This document shows positions 8,421 to 16,512 of a stretch of 64,000 nucleotides of DNA, one piece after another; within the stretch, counting starts at the first letter, position 1, and each line of letters begins with the position of its first letter. Where the stretch lies: assembly GCA_964473365.1 (NCBI GenBank), contig CAYYOV010000003.1:86831-150830 (forward strand). Direction: 5' to 3'. Under the pieces are notes generated by a model. It made no database searches. It saw nothing but the letters and a program-made list of their open reading frames with translations, and had not been told where the DNA came from. The DNA is from 2-02-FULL-55-14 sp964473365. Lineage in GTDB: Bacteria; Bacteroidota; Ignavibacteria; UBA10030. The position numbers were made by a program, and so were the translations under genes.

Positions 8421-8723
8421 TCAGGAAGAAGCGTCATCCTCGGCGATCAGGAGATTGTCCAGGTAGTTGGACAACTTCGTGATCTCGGATTCGGTCGTCG
8501 ATTCCTGGTCCTGCCGACCCATCCGTTCCTTGAGGAGATCTTCAGATATGTTCAACGCCGTGAGTACCGCCACGGTCAACGGCGGCTGCTCCGGGATCTT
8601 GTCATGGATCTTGGTGAGCATCCCGTCGACATATTCGGCCACGCGGCGCGTGAAATCCTCATTTTCGCCGCGTAGCGGATATTCGGCGCCGAAGATCTTG
8701 ACCTTGATGCTCTTGCTCGTCAT
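8421..8723 (-). CDS. zapA: Cell division protein ZapA
   Basis: ZapA is a small cytoplasmic protein that bundles FtsZ filaments at the division ring. The 100-residue product has the ZapA N-terminal strand region (KSIKVKIFGAEYPLRG), then the conserved VAEYVDGMLTKI and the helix VAVLTALNISEDLL, and a C-terminal coiled coil. Length and order match the family. The next gene upstream encodes a coiled-coil protein, a pairing often seen in Bacteroidota and suggestive of a shared division role. Confidence 0.9.
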   Translation of the reverse strand: MTSKSIKVKIFGAEYPLRGENEDFTRRVAEYVDGMLTKIHDKIPEQPPLTVAVLTALNISEDLLKERMGRQDQESTTESEITKLSNYLDNLLIAEDDASS

Positions 8724-8742
8724 GGGCGTCCCCCGCGCTTCG

Positions 8743-9231
8743 TCACAGGCGCGAATTGATCTTGGCGATCAGGTCCGTCACCCGCTGACGGATCAGCTCC
8801 TTTTCGTCGCGCGTAAAGGGCCCAGTGCCGTTGGCGTTCAGACGGGCCACTTCCCGACGCGCTTGTTCAAGCTGAACGGTCAGGTCGTCGAGCGACCGCC
8901 GCAATGCCACTTCCGCATCCTCTAACTGCCGCACCCGTTGCCGGAGTGTCGCAACCTCGTCGACAGAATCGCGGCTTGACGTTTCCTGCTGGGCCAGCCG
9001 GACGATGAGCTTCTCGCGCTCAGCGTAGATCTCTCGATTGGATTCCTCGAGCTCTCGCGCACGTTCTTTCAGGCCCGCGTTTTCTTCGCGGAGACGCACG
9101 ACGAGCGCTGATACCCGGCGGGCCTTCTCCCACAACTGCTGCAGGACAAGGTCCAAACTTCGGGTCGAAGCGGAATGCTCTTCGAGAGTCTCGGTTGAGG
9201 GATCGGCCACGGTCGTGGGATTGATGGTCAT
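8743..9231 (-). CDS. Coiled-coil protein upstream of zapA
   Basis: A 162-residue, highly charged protein, mostly heptad-like helix from about residue 30 to 130 (LEESNREIYAEREKL, LRQRVRQLEDAEVALRR). It ends in a short conserved-looking segment FTRDEKELIRQRVTDLIAKINS. No enzyme motif, membrane helix or signal peptide is seen. The ATG at 9231 is chosen because it follows the pheT stop by five bases; the longer frame would overlap pheT. Position between pheT and zapA suggests a cell-division or scaffold partner, but this is context only. Confidence 0.75.
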   Translation of the reverse strand: MTINPTTVADPSTETLEEHSASTRSLDLVLQQLWEKARRVSALVVRLREENAGLKERARELEESNREIYAEREKLIVRLAQQETSSRDSVDEVATLRQRVRQLEDAEVALRRSLDDLTVQLEQARREVARLNANGTGPFTRDEKELIRQRVTDLIAKINSRL

Positions 9232-9236
9232 TCGGC

Positions 9237-11654
9237 TCAGCTGCGCAACTCTGCACCGCACGCACTACGGGCTTTGTCAACGACGTCCCGAATGTGCGCA
9301 TCGACCTCGGCGTCGGTCAGGGTGTGGTCCGATGAGCGGAAGGCGAGCGAATACGCCAAGCTGCGCTTGCCGCCGCCCGTCTGGGCCCCTTGGTAGGCGT
9401 CGAACAGAACCAACGATTCGAGCAATGGTCCTGCCGTCGCACGGATCACCGCCTCCAACTCCCCTTGCGGCGTCGCCTGGTCTACGACGAACGCCAGATC
9501 GCGAACGACCTGCGGGAATCTTGGAAGCGGACGGAAGGTCCGGTCACGGGTCCACGCCTGCTCCAACAACGCCAGCGATATCTCGCAAACGAAGACCGGT
9601 GCATCAATCTCAAAGCGTTTGGCGACATCGCGTCTCACTTCGCCGAACCAACCCCCATAAGTGCCGTTGATTTCAAGGCTCAGGGCCGATTCAGTTAAAG
9701 TGTTGTCGGCACGATAAGGAAGAAACCGGTATTTGTCAAGGCAGAGCCGATTCAGCAGGCTCTCCACCTCACCCCGCAAGTCGAGCAGATCGGCCAATCG
9801 GGCGGGGCGATCGAAGGCTATCGGAGCCGCAGCACCCGTCCAGGCCAGCATCAGCCGGTCCTCTTCCACGAAGTCTTCCACACGTGCCTTAGCTACACCC
9901 TTCTGATGGTAGACCTTACCAATCTCGAACAGCCGCAGGTCCTTGGACCCACGATTCAGGTTCATCCGGACGATCTCCAGGGTCCCTGGGAGCATGCTCG
10001 TCCGCAGGGCCTGCATCTCAGCGCTCACCGGATTCAGAACCTTGACGGGCTGATGGCCTCCAAGCATTGCCAGTGCCTCCGGTTGGAGCGAGATGGCCAT
10101 GATCTCGCGCCAGCCGGCACCGACACAGTGCGAACGGACCTCATCCGCAACCTTTCGCGGCGCGGTCGGGATCGAAAAATCGATTGCCGATCGTGTCTGC
10201 GTTTCGATGTTATTGTAGCCGTGGACCCTGGCCACTTCCTCGATGAGATCGATCTCCTGCGAGATGTCGACGCGAAACGACGGCGGAACGACCACGAACT
10301 CGCCGCTCCCCTTTTCGCTCACCTGCGCGCCAACCGAACTCAAGTACCGCCGCATCTCTGTCGCTGCGATGTTCGTGCCGAGGAGCGCATTCGCACGCGC
10401 CACGCGGAACCGAATCGCGGGTGCCGAAGACCGTGTGGGCCGGACATCGATAAGTCCAGGATGAACGGTCGCCCCGGTCAACTCCTGGATCAAGTACGCC
10501 ACTCGATCGACCGCCGTGGCCGCCATTTCCGGGTCTGCGCCGCGCTCGAATCGGTACGACGCTTCGGTCGACAACCCAAGAGCCCGAGCGGTCCGACGTA
10601 CGCTTGTGGGAAAGAAGTACGCTCCTTCGATCAGCAATCGTGTCGTCGAAGCGGCGACCTCAGAATTCTCACCTCCCATCACGCCCCCGATCGCCACCGG
10701 GCGCGACCGGTCGCAGATCATGAGCATGTCGGCATGCAGGCGACGTTCTTTTCCGTCCAGCGTCCGGAAGGACGCGTCGGGACCGGCCCGGCGCACGACG
10801 ATCGCGTGGCCATCAAGCTGGTCGAGATCGAACGCGTGGAGCGGATGCCCGAGTTCGAGCATCACGTAGTTGGTTGCATCGACGATCGCATTGATCGGAC
10901 GAACGCCGGCGAGCTCCAACCGGCGCTGCAACCATTCGGGCGACGGTGCGATCGAGACGTTCGACAGGACCCGTCCGCAGTATCGCGGGCAGAGGTCGGC
11001 GTCGCGGACTTCGATGGAGGCCAACTTCGACGCAGGCTCTCCCGATTCTTTTGGCGTTGCCTTCGGCATCCGAACGGTGCCGCCCGTCTGGATCGCCACT
11101 TCGCGTGCAACGCCAAGATGGCTCAGACAATCCGGCCTGTTCGGCGTGATGCCGATCTCGTACACAATATCATTTCGCTGTAAGGCGGTCGCGAGCGGAG
11201 TACCCGGCGTCGCGTCCGTCGTGAGCACCATGATCCCGTCGCCGTCATGACCAAGCCCAAGCTCCTTGGCGGAGCAGATCATGCCGGACGAATCGACGCC
11301 CCGAAGCTTGACCTTGCCAAGGACGAACGGCTTGCCGTCGGGATCGTGCTGGTTGTGCGGGACCGTGGCGCCGACGAGCCCGACAGCCACCATCTGACCT
11401 TCGGCCACGTTCGGAGCTCCGCAGACGATTTGGAGTTCTTCTGTCCCGACATCGACGCGGCAGACCGTCAACCGGTCGGCCTTCGGATGCTTCTGACAGG
11501 CCGCGACTCTGCCGACGACGAATCGGTCGTAGGTCGCTGCAAGGTCCTCATAGCTCTCCACCTCCAGGCCGACCATCGTCAGGTCGTCGGAGAACTGCTG
11601 AGGCGTCCAATCGAGATCGGTCAGCTCTTTCAGCCAGGAAGAAACGATCTTCAT
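9237..11654 (-). CDS. pheT: Phenylalanyl-tRNA synthetase beta subunit
   Basis: The beta chain of the alpha2-beta2 enzyme that charges tRNA-Phe. The 805-residue length is typical. In order: an N-terminal EMAP-like tRNA-binding domain (about 40-150; VGRVAACQKHPKADRL, VCGAPNV), the B3/B4 editing region (about 215-400; YVMLELGHPLHAFD), B5 (about 410-480), the class-II-like core, and a C-terminal anticodon-binding domain ending HTLTDAEVDAHIRDVVDKAR. It lies 15 bases after pheS, the usual pheS-pheT order. Confidence 0.97.
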   Translation of the reverse strand: MKIVSSWLKELTDLDWTPQQFSDDLTMVGLEVESYEDLAATYDRFVVGRVAACQKHPKADRLTVCRVDVGTEELQIVCGAPNVAEGQMVAVGLVGATVPHNQHDPDGKPFVLGKVKLRGVDSSGMICSAKELGLGHDGDGIMVLTTDATPGTPLATALQRNDIVYEIGITPNRPDCLSHLGVAREVAIQTGGTVRMPKATPKESGEPASKLASIEVRDADLCPRYCGRVLSNVSIAPSPEWLQRRLELAGVRPINAIVDATNYVMLELGHPLHAFDLDQLDGHAIVVRRAGPDASFRTLDGKERRLHADMLMICDRSRPVAIGGVMGGENSEVAASTTRLLIEGAYFFPTSVRRTARALGLSTEASYRFERGADPEMAATAVDRVAYLIQELTGATVHPGLIDVRPTRSSAPAIRFRVARANALLGTNIAATEMRRYLSSVGAQVSEKGSGEFVVVPPSFRVDISQEIDLIEEVARVHGYNNIETQTRSAIDFSIPTAPRKVADEVRSHCVGAGWREIMAISLQPEALAMLGGHQPVKVLNPVSAEMQALRTSMLPGTLEIVRMNLNRGSKDLRLFEIGKVYHQKGVAKARVEDFVEEDRLMLAWTGAAAPIAFDRPARLADLLDLRGEVESLLNRLCLDKYRFLPYRADNTLTESALSLEINGTYGGWFGEVRRDVAKRFEIDAPVFVCEISLALLEQAWTRDRTFRPLPRFPQVVRDLAFVVDQATPQGELEAVIRATAGPLLESLVLFDAYQGAQTGGGKRSLAYSLAFRSSDHTLTDAEVDAHIRDVVDKARSACGAELRS

Positions 11655-11669
11655 ACGACAGAGGCCGGG

Positions 11670-12692
11670 TCAGAATTGTTCGAGGAAACGGACGTCGTTC
11701 TCATACAGCAACCGGATATCGTCGATACCATGGCGGAGCAGTACGGTCCGCTCGACGCCAAACCCGAAGGCATATCCGGAAACCTGTTCGGGGTCTAATC
11801 CAACACGTTTGAGGATGTTGGGATGCACCATACCGGACCCGACGATCTCCAGCCAGCCGGAGTGCTTGCAGACGCGGCAACCCTTGCCGGAACAGAGGTA
11901 GCACGTGATGTCCATTTCGGCGCTCGGTTCCGTGAACGGGAAATACGAGGCCCGAAACCGGTACTTGATGGAGCTTCCATAATACCGCTTGGCGAATGCG
12001 ACGAGCGTGCCTTTCAGTTCCGCGAACGTCACACCGGTATCGACGTAGATGCCGTCCACCTGATGGAACTGCACGAGGCTGCGGGCGGACACGGCCTCAT
12101 TACGATAGACACGGCCGGGCATGATGGCCCGAATGGGCGGCTTTCGCTGCTCCATGATCCGGACCTGCACCGGCGTCGTGTGGGTGCGGAGCAGCATTGA
12201 CGGAGAGACGAAAAACGTGTCCTGCATGTCCCGCGCGGGATGGTCCGGCGGGAAATTCAGCGCCTCGAAGTTGTAGTGGTCCGATTCGATCTCGGGCCCT
12301 TCGACAATATCGAAGCCCATCGAAACGAACACGCGTTGGAATTCTTCGAGCGTCTGACTGACGAGGTGACGCGAGCCGGCGAACCTGCCGCGGCCCGGGA
12401 GGGTCAGATCGAGTGATGCCGTTTGGATGGAGGCGTCGACGCGCGCACGTGCGTCGTCGTAGATGGTCTGAACCTCGTTGCGCAATTCGTTGAGTGCTTT
12501 CCCTGCGGCCGGCTTGTCGGCGGTGGGAACGGTCCGAAGCTGATCGAACAGGTCAGCGACGGAGCCTTTGCGGGCGAGGAAGGACAGACGAAAACGCTCG
12601 AGGGCCTCGGCGTTCGTAAGAGAGGCGGCCTCCGCACGGGCGGCGGCACGCACCTGCTCGATCCGGTCGTTCATGGGGTCGGAAGCGTTCAT
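11670..12692 (-). CDS. pheS: Phenylalanyl-tRNA synthetase alpha subunit
   Basis: Catalytic chain of phenylalanyl-tRNA synthetase, a class-II enzyme. An N-terminal coiled coil (IEQVRAAARAEAASLTNAEAL) is followed by the core: motif 2 region YRNEAVSARSLVQFHQVDG, then YFPFTEPSAEMDI, the CYLCSGKGCRVC insert and motif 3 GFGVERTVLLRHGIDDIR. The ATG at 12692 or at 12674 fits the known N-terminus; a longer upstream frame would run into the hairpins after rplT and is unlikely to be translated. No clear Shine-Dalgarno is seen for either. Confidence 0.95.
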   Translation of the reverse strand: MNASDPMNDRIEQVRAAARAEAASLTNAEALERFRLSFLARKGSVADLFDQLRTVPTADKPAAGKALNELRNEVQTIYDDARARVDASIQTASLDLTLPGRGRFAGSRHLVSQTLEEFQRVFVSMGFDIVEGPEIESDHYNFEALNFPPDHPARDMQDTFFVSPSMLLRTHTTPVQVRIMEQRKPPIRAIMPGRVYRNEAVSARSLVQFHQVDGIYVDTGVTFAELKGTLVAFAKRYYGSSIKYRFRASYFPFTEPSAEMDITCYLCSGKGCRVCKHSGWLEIVGSGMVHPNILKRVGLDPEQVSGYAFGFGVERTVLLRHGIDDIRLLYENDVRFLEQF

Positions 12693-12740
12693 GGATGGAC
12701 AGCGCCCGAATGCCGCGTTCCCGGATTGCGGAAGAGACGA

Positions 12741-12781
12741 GGACGGGGGCGCGGCACGGCCCCCGTCCGAACAGACGGGGG
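12741..12781 (-). promoter_or_regulatory. Mutually exclusive hairpins between rplT and pheS
   Basis: Three complementary blocks follow one another on the minus strand: CCCCCGTC (12781-12774), GGACGGGGGC (12768-12759) and GCCCCCGTCC (12750-12741). Block 2 can pair with block 1 (8 bp) or block 3 (10 bp) but not both, the usual logic of attenuators. No T-run follows, only a pyrimidine-rich stretch, so it may act on RNA processing or translation, or simply be a stable stem after rplT. Confidence 0.5.
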
Positions 12782-12786
12782 TCGCG

Positions 12787-13134
12787 TTATGACGTGGCGA
12801 ACTTGACGACCTCGGCGAAGGCCTGCGGATGATGCGCCGCGAGGTCGGCAAGGACCTTCCGGTTCAACTCCACCTTCTTCTTCGTGAGGCCTGAGATCAA
12901 TCGCGAGTACGACACGCCGTGGAGGCGAGCACCCGCATTGATACGAGCGACCCAGAGGCCGCGCATTTCGCGCTTCTTCGTACGGCGATGGCGATACGCA
13001 TGCGTACCGGCCTTCTCGACGTGGTGCTTGGCGATCGTGAGGACCTTGCTCCGGGCTCCCCAATAGCCTTTGGCACGAGCCAGAAGCTTCTTCCGGCGGC
13101 GATGCGAAGCGACTTTATTTTGCGAACGTGGCAT
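12787..13134 (-). CDS. rplT: 50S ribosomal protein L20
   Basis: L20 binds 23S rRNA and is needed for early assembly of the large subunit. The 115-residue protein is classic: MPRSQNKVASHRRRKK at the start, then AKGYWGARSK, AYRHRRTKKREMRGLW, RINAGARLHGVSYSRLI and a globular C-terminal half. It sits in the conserved infC-rpmI-rplT order. The 134-base gap to rpmI holds a small stem (AGCGAC/GTCGCT at 13178-13194) that could be an L20 control site, by analogy with other bacteria. Confidence 0.97.
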   Translation of the reverse strand: MPRSQNKVASHRRRKKLLARAKGYWGARSKVLTIAKHHVEKAGTHAYRHRRTKKREMRGLWVARINAGARLHGVSYSRLISGLTKKKVELNRKVLADLAAHHPQAFAEVVKFATS

Positions 13135-13268
13135 GTGACGTGATCTCCCAGAAAACCCTTATGAAATCGGTTCGCGCAGCGACCCTTCGTCGCTACGACC
13201 CACTCATCCATTTCGTGCAGGTCCGACGGTCGGCCGTTGTCACACGGCGCCGTGCCTGGACCGCTCGG

Positions 13269-13463
13269 CTACGCCGAGAGGAACCGCTTGACCTTATACG
13301 CTTCCGTCTTGTCGACGAGGCCCGGACGGCGCAAATGGCGCTTCCGCTTGGTCGACTTCGACGTCAAAATGTGTCGCCGGAAGGCCTTGTGCCGCTTGAT
13401 CTTTCCGGTCGCGGTGATCTTGAACGTCTTCGCCGCGGAGCGGCGCGTCTTCATCTTAGGCAT
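13269..13463 (-). CDS. rpmI: 50S ribosomal protein L35
   Basis: A 64-residue basic ribosomal protein with the L35 pattern: MPKMKTRRSAAKTFKITATG, KIKRHKAFRRHILTSKS and the ending VDKTEAYKVKRFLSA. Its start overlaps the end of infC by eight bases, giving translational coupling within the IF3-L35-L20 unit. Confidence 0.97.
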   Translation of the reverse strand: MPKMKTRRSAAKTFKITATGKIKRHKAFRRHILTSKSTKRKRHLRRPGLVDKTEAYKVKRFLSA

Positions 13464-14028
13464 GATCCTTTTCCTTCTCTGGTTCCTTCGATTTCGGTGC
13501 CGTGGCCTTCTTCTTCGTCTTGTCCGCGACGAACACGGCCACCATCTGCCGTCCTTCCATCCGCGGTTCCTGTTCCAGCTTCGCGATGTCCGACATCCGC
13601 TCTGTAAAGCGCGCCAGCATTTCTCGACCCTGGTCCTGATAGGTGATCTGACGGCCGCGGAACACGACGGTCGCCTTCACCTTGTGACCCTCTTCGATAA
13701 ACGCGCGGGCGTGACGCGTCTTGAATTCGAAATCATGCGTGTCGGTGGTCGGGTGGAACCTGACCTCCTTCACGAGCGAGACGACCTGGTGCTTCTTTTG
13801 GAGCTTCTCCCGCTTCGACATCTCGTACCGATACTTGCCGAAATCCATGATCTTGCAGACCGGGGGCGTCGCTGTCGGGACGATCTCGATCAGATCAAGT
13901 CCCCGTTCCTGCGCGACACGAATGGCTTCCTTGGTCATGAAGATCCCTAACTGCTCCCCGTCGTCAGAAATGACCCTGACCTGGGGAACACGGATCTCAG
14001 TGTTAACGCGGGCTCGTTCTTGCTTGAT
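13456..14028 (-). CDS. infC: Translation initiation factor IF-3 with AUC start codon
   Basis: IF-3 keeps the 30S subunit free and checks the start codon. The product (190 residues) reads from ATC at 14028: KQERARVNTEIRVPQVRVI, then the linker, then the C-terminal domain with FHPTTDTHDFEFKTRHARAF. The first ATG in frame is 30 codons later and would remove the conserved N-terminal strand, so it cannot be the true start. Between the upstream thrS stop (14067) and ATC there is no ATG, GTG or TTG in frame, while AGGAGAG sits six bases before ATC. A rare AUU/AUC/AUA start is a known device by which IF-3 limits its own synthesis. Confidence 0.93.
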   Translation of the reverse strand: MKQERARVNTEIRVPQVRVISDDGEQLGIFMTKEAIRVAQERGLDLIEIVPTATPPVCKIMDFGKYRYEMSKREKLQKKHQVVSLVKEVRFHPTTDTHDFEFKTRHARAFIEEGHKVKATVVFRGRQITYQDQGREMLARFTERMSDIAKLEQEPRMEGRQMVAVFVADKTKKKATAPKSKEPEKEKDHA

Positions 14029-14064
14029 GGTAGTCTCTCCTACGTGACATGGATGTGGCGTCGG

Positions 14065-16005
14065 TCAGGACGCCAGGGCGCGACTGCGGACCAGCTCTAC
14101 CAGACGATCTTTGAACGCATCGACTGACTGCGCTCCCTGATCTCCCTTTTTATGCTGCCGGACCGAAACTGTACCGGCGGCGCGTTCTTTGTCCCCGACG
14201 ACCAGCATGAACGGGGCCTTTTTCGTTTCCCATTCCCGGATCTTGTATCCGATCTTCTCGTTCCGCTCGTCGATCTCGGCCCGGAGGCCTGATGCCTGCA
14301 GCGCGCTCACGACCGAACGAGCATACTCCAGGGAGGCGTCCGTGACCGGAAGGACCACAGCCTGCAACGGCGCCAGCCAGAGCGGGAACTCTCCCGCGAA
14401 ATGCTCGATCAGGATACCGATGAACCGCTCGAGCGATCCGAACGGCGCCCGGTGGATGATGACCGGACGGTGCTTCTTGCCGTCCGCACCCGTGTATTCG
14501 AGCTGGAAACGCTCGGGCATGACGTAGTCGACCTGGACCGTTCCGAGCTGCCATGTGCGCCCGAGTGCGTCGCGCACCATGAAATCGATCTTCGGGCCGT
14601 AGAACGAGGCCTCGCCGATCCCGATGAAGTAGTCGAGCTTCATCTCGTCGGCTACTTCCTTGATCTCGCGCTGCGCTTGCTCCCAGAACGCTGCGTCGCC
14701 GCCGTACTTTTCGACGTTTTTCTCGTCGCGATACGAGAGGCGGATCTTCACATCCATACCGAAGGTGCTGAAGACAAGCTGCGTCAACTCGACCGTCGCT
14801 TTTACTTCCTGCTTGAGCTGGTCCTGCGTGCAGTAGATGTGGGCGTCATCCTGCGTGAAGCCGCGCACGCGGATGAGACCATTCATTTCGCCCGACTGTT
14901 CATACCGATAGACTGTCCCGAACTCCGCGAATCGCACTGGCAGGTCCCGATACGATCTGGGCTTCGCCATGTAGATCTGATGGTGATGCGGGCAGTTCAT
15001 TGGCTTGAGCATGTACTGATCGCCCTCGGGCATCTCGATGGGCGGGAACTGCGAATCCTTGTAGTACGGATAGTGTCCCGACGTCCGGTAGAGATTCAGA
15101 TTGGCGATATGCGGCGTCGTGACAAAGTCGTATCCGCGCTTTTTCTGCTCAGCCCGCAAGAAGTCCACGAGCGCCTCGCGCATCACCGTACCCTTCGGCA
15201 TCCAGAGTGGAAGTCCACTGCCGACATTGGGAGTCAACAGGAAGATCTCCATCTCCTGGCCGAGCTTGCGATGGTCCCGTCGCTTGGCCTCTTCGAGACG
15301 GAACAAATGCTCTTCCAGCTCTTTCGACGTCGGGAACGTGACGCCGTACACTCGCTGCAACATCTTGTTCTTCTCGTTGCCACGCCAGTATGCACCGGCG
15401 ATGCTGAGAAGTTTGATCGACTTGATCCGGCCAGTCGATGGAATATGCGGACCGTAGCAGAGGTCCGTGAAATTCCCCTGATGGTAGAACGTGATCGTTT
15501 CACCCTTGAGGTCCTGGAGGAGCTCAAGCTTGTATGGGTCGCCCTTCTTTTCGAAGTACGCGACCGCATCCGCCCACGTCCGCACTTCACGCTGATAGGG
15601 CACGTCACGCGAGGCAAGCTCGCGCATCTTGTCCTCGATCTTGGCGAGGTCTTCGGGCGTCAGCGCATGCCCGCCGAGGTCCATGTCGTAGTAGAAGCCG
15701 GCCTCGATCGGAGGGCCGATCCCGAATTTCGTCCCGGGGAACAGCGACTCCACCGCCTCGGCCATGAGATGCGCCGAAGAATGCCAGTAGGCATATTTGC
15801 CGCCGCCATCGGCCCACTTCAGGACCTTGAACGTCGCATCGGCATCGATGCCACGCGAGAGGTCCCAGACCTCTCCGTTCACTTCCACCGCCAGCGCTTC
15901 GCGCGCCAGGCCCTTGCTGATGCTCTCAGCAACTGCAAGACCCGTCACGCCGCGGGCGAACGTCCGCAGCGAGCCGTCGGGGAATGTGAGCGTGATCTGG
16001 TCCAT
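14065..16005 (-). CDS. thrS: Threonyl-tRNA synthetase
   Basis: Class-II synthetase charging tRNA-Thr, 646 residues. Domains in order: TGS (about 1-60; ITLTFPDGSLRTF), the editing domain with HSSAHLMAEAVESLFPG and the later YGPHIPSTGRI, the catalytic core with MNCPHHHQIYMAKPRSYRDL and the zinc site, motif 3 HRAPFGSLERFIGILIEHF, and the anticodon domain. The ATG at 16005 matches the TGS start. A longer frame would run through the terminator in the leader and is rejected. It is followed by infC with a TGA just 36 bases before the AUC start. Confidence 0.97.
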   Translation of the reverse strand: MDQITLTFPDGSLRTFARGVTGLAVAESISKGLAREALAVEVNGEVWDLSRGIDADATFKVLKWADGGGKYAYWHSSAHLMAEAVESLFPGTKFGIGPPIEAGFYYDMDLGGHALTPEDLAKIEDKMRELASRDVPYQREVRTWADAVAYFEKKGDPYKLELLQDLKGETITFYHQGNFTDLCYGPHIPSTGRIKSIKLLSIAGAYWRGNEKNKMLQRVYGVTFPTSKELEEHLFRLEEAKRRDHRKLGQEMEIFLLTPNVGSGLPLWMPKGTVMREALVDFLRAEQKKRGYDFVTTPHIANLNLYRTSGHYPYYKDSQFPPIEMPEGDQYMLKPMNCPHHHQIYMAKPRSYRDLPVRFAEFGTVYRYEQSGEMNGLIRVRGFTQDDAHIYCTQDQLKQEVKATVELTQLVFSTFGMDVKIRLSYRDEKNVEKYGGDAAFWEQAQREIKEVADEMKLDYFIGIGEASFYGPKIDFMVRDALGRTWQLGTVQVDYVMPERFQLEYTGADGKKHRPVIIHRAPFGSLERFIGILIEHFAGEFPLWLAPLQAVVLPVTDASLEYARSVVSALQASGLRAEIDERNEKIGYKIREWETKKAPFMLVVGDKERAAGTVSVRQHKKGDQGAQSVDAFKDRLVELVRSRALAS

Positions 16006-16307
16006 GGGAAGAAACAAAAAAAATCGGAGCGCGCTCCGATTGTCTTCAACGTTCTCCGAATGACAACTCGGCCTGAGAGATCCTCGGCGTTGCTCCTCTG
16101 CGGGTTGAACGGCGATCGGCACGACAGACGTGTGTCCACAGCGCCCGGGGGCGGCGGGACACTCGAACCAGCGTCGCGGGAACTCCTCCGTCAGCGCAAG
16201 CTGCGGCGTTCATACGACCGTCCGGCATAGCCCAGCCGGACCGACGACAACACGAATCCCCCGCCTCGTTTTGACCCGTGGGAACACCCACGAGCTGGTC
16301 TGAAATG
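16006..16307 (-). promoter_or_regulatory. thrS leader region with attenuator-like alternative structures
   Basis: About 300 bases separate tRNA-Val from thrS. At its end the RNA forms AATCGGAG-CGCG-CTCCGATT followed by eight T (16016-16041), an intrinsic terminator ten bases before the ATG. Just upstream, CCGAGTTGTC (16071-16062) can pair with GACAATCGG (16044-16036) with one bulged base, which would block the terminator's 5' arm. This is antiterminator/terminator geometry. No T-box consensus and no threonine-rich leader peptide are seen, so the sensed signal is unknown. Part of the leader may simply be the 3' trailer of tRNA-Val. Confidence 0.6.
16016..16041 (-). terminator. Intrinsic terminator just before thrS
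   Basis: Eight-base-pair stem AATCGGAG/CTCCGATT with a CGCG loop and a run of eight T on the minus strand. It ends ten bases before the thrS start codon, so it either ends tRNA-Val transcripts or controls thrS readthrough. Confidence 0.85.
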
Positions 16308-16381
<74 letters not shown>

Positions 16382-16390
16382 GATGGACGA

Positions 16391-16421
16391 ATAATTTAGG
16401 CAGATTCCGGTCGAAAAACAA
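16391..16421 (-). promoter_or_regulatory. Bacteroidota-type promoter for tRNA-Val
   Basis: TTG at 16421-16419, twenty bases, then TAAATTAT at 16398-16391. This fits the Bacteroidota -33/-7 pattern (TTG and TAnnTTTG) with two changes in the second box. The -7 box ends nine bases before the mature tRNA 5' end, as expected for a tRNA promoter. Confidence 0.5.
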
Positions 16422-16512
16422 GACTCCAGAGAACAATTGGGGTCCCGCATGCCCCCCTACGAGCGTCCTGCAACCGAACGATCGGACTCACCTTCTGTCC
16501 TTGCCCGTTTCT

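Noticed and set aside
16060..16110. Glycine-riboswitch-like words (GGAGCAA, CTCTCAGG) in the thrS leader
   Set aside because: The partner 5' strand and the rest of the conserved core are missing, and the gene context does not fit.
14401..16230. 609-codon plus-strand frame
   Set aside because: Antisense to thrS; no family resemblance, low-complexity charged product.
16046..16291. 81-codon frame in the thrS leader, as a possible leader peptide
   Set aside because: It has only a few threonine codons, no clear ribosome site, and overlaps the pairing segments by chance in GC-rich DNA.
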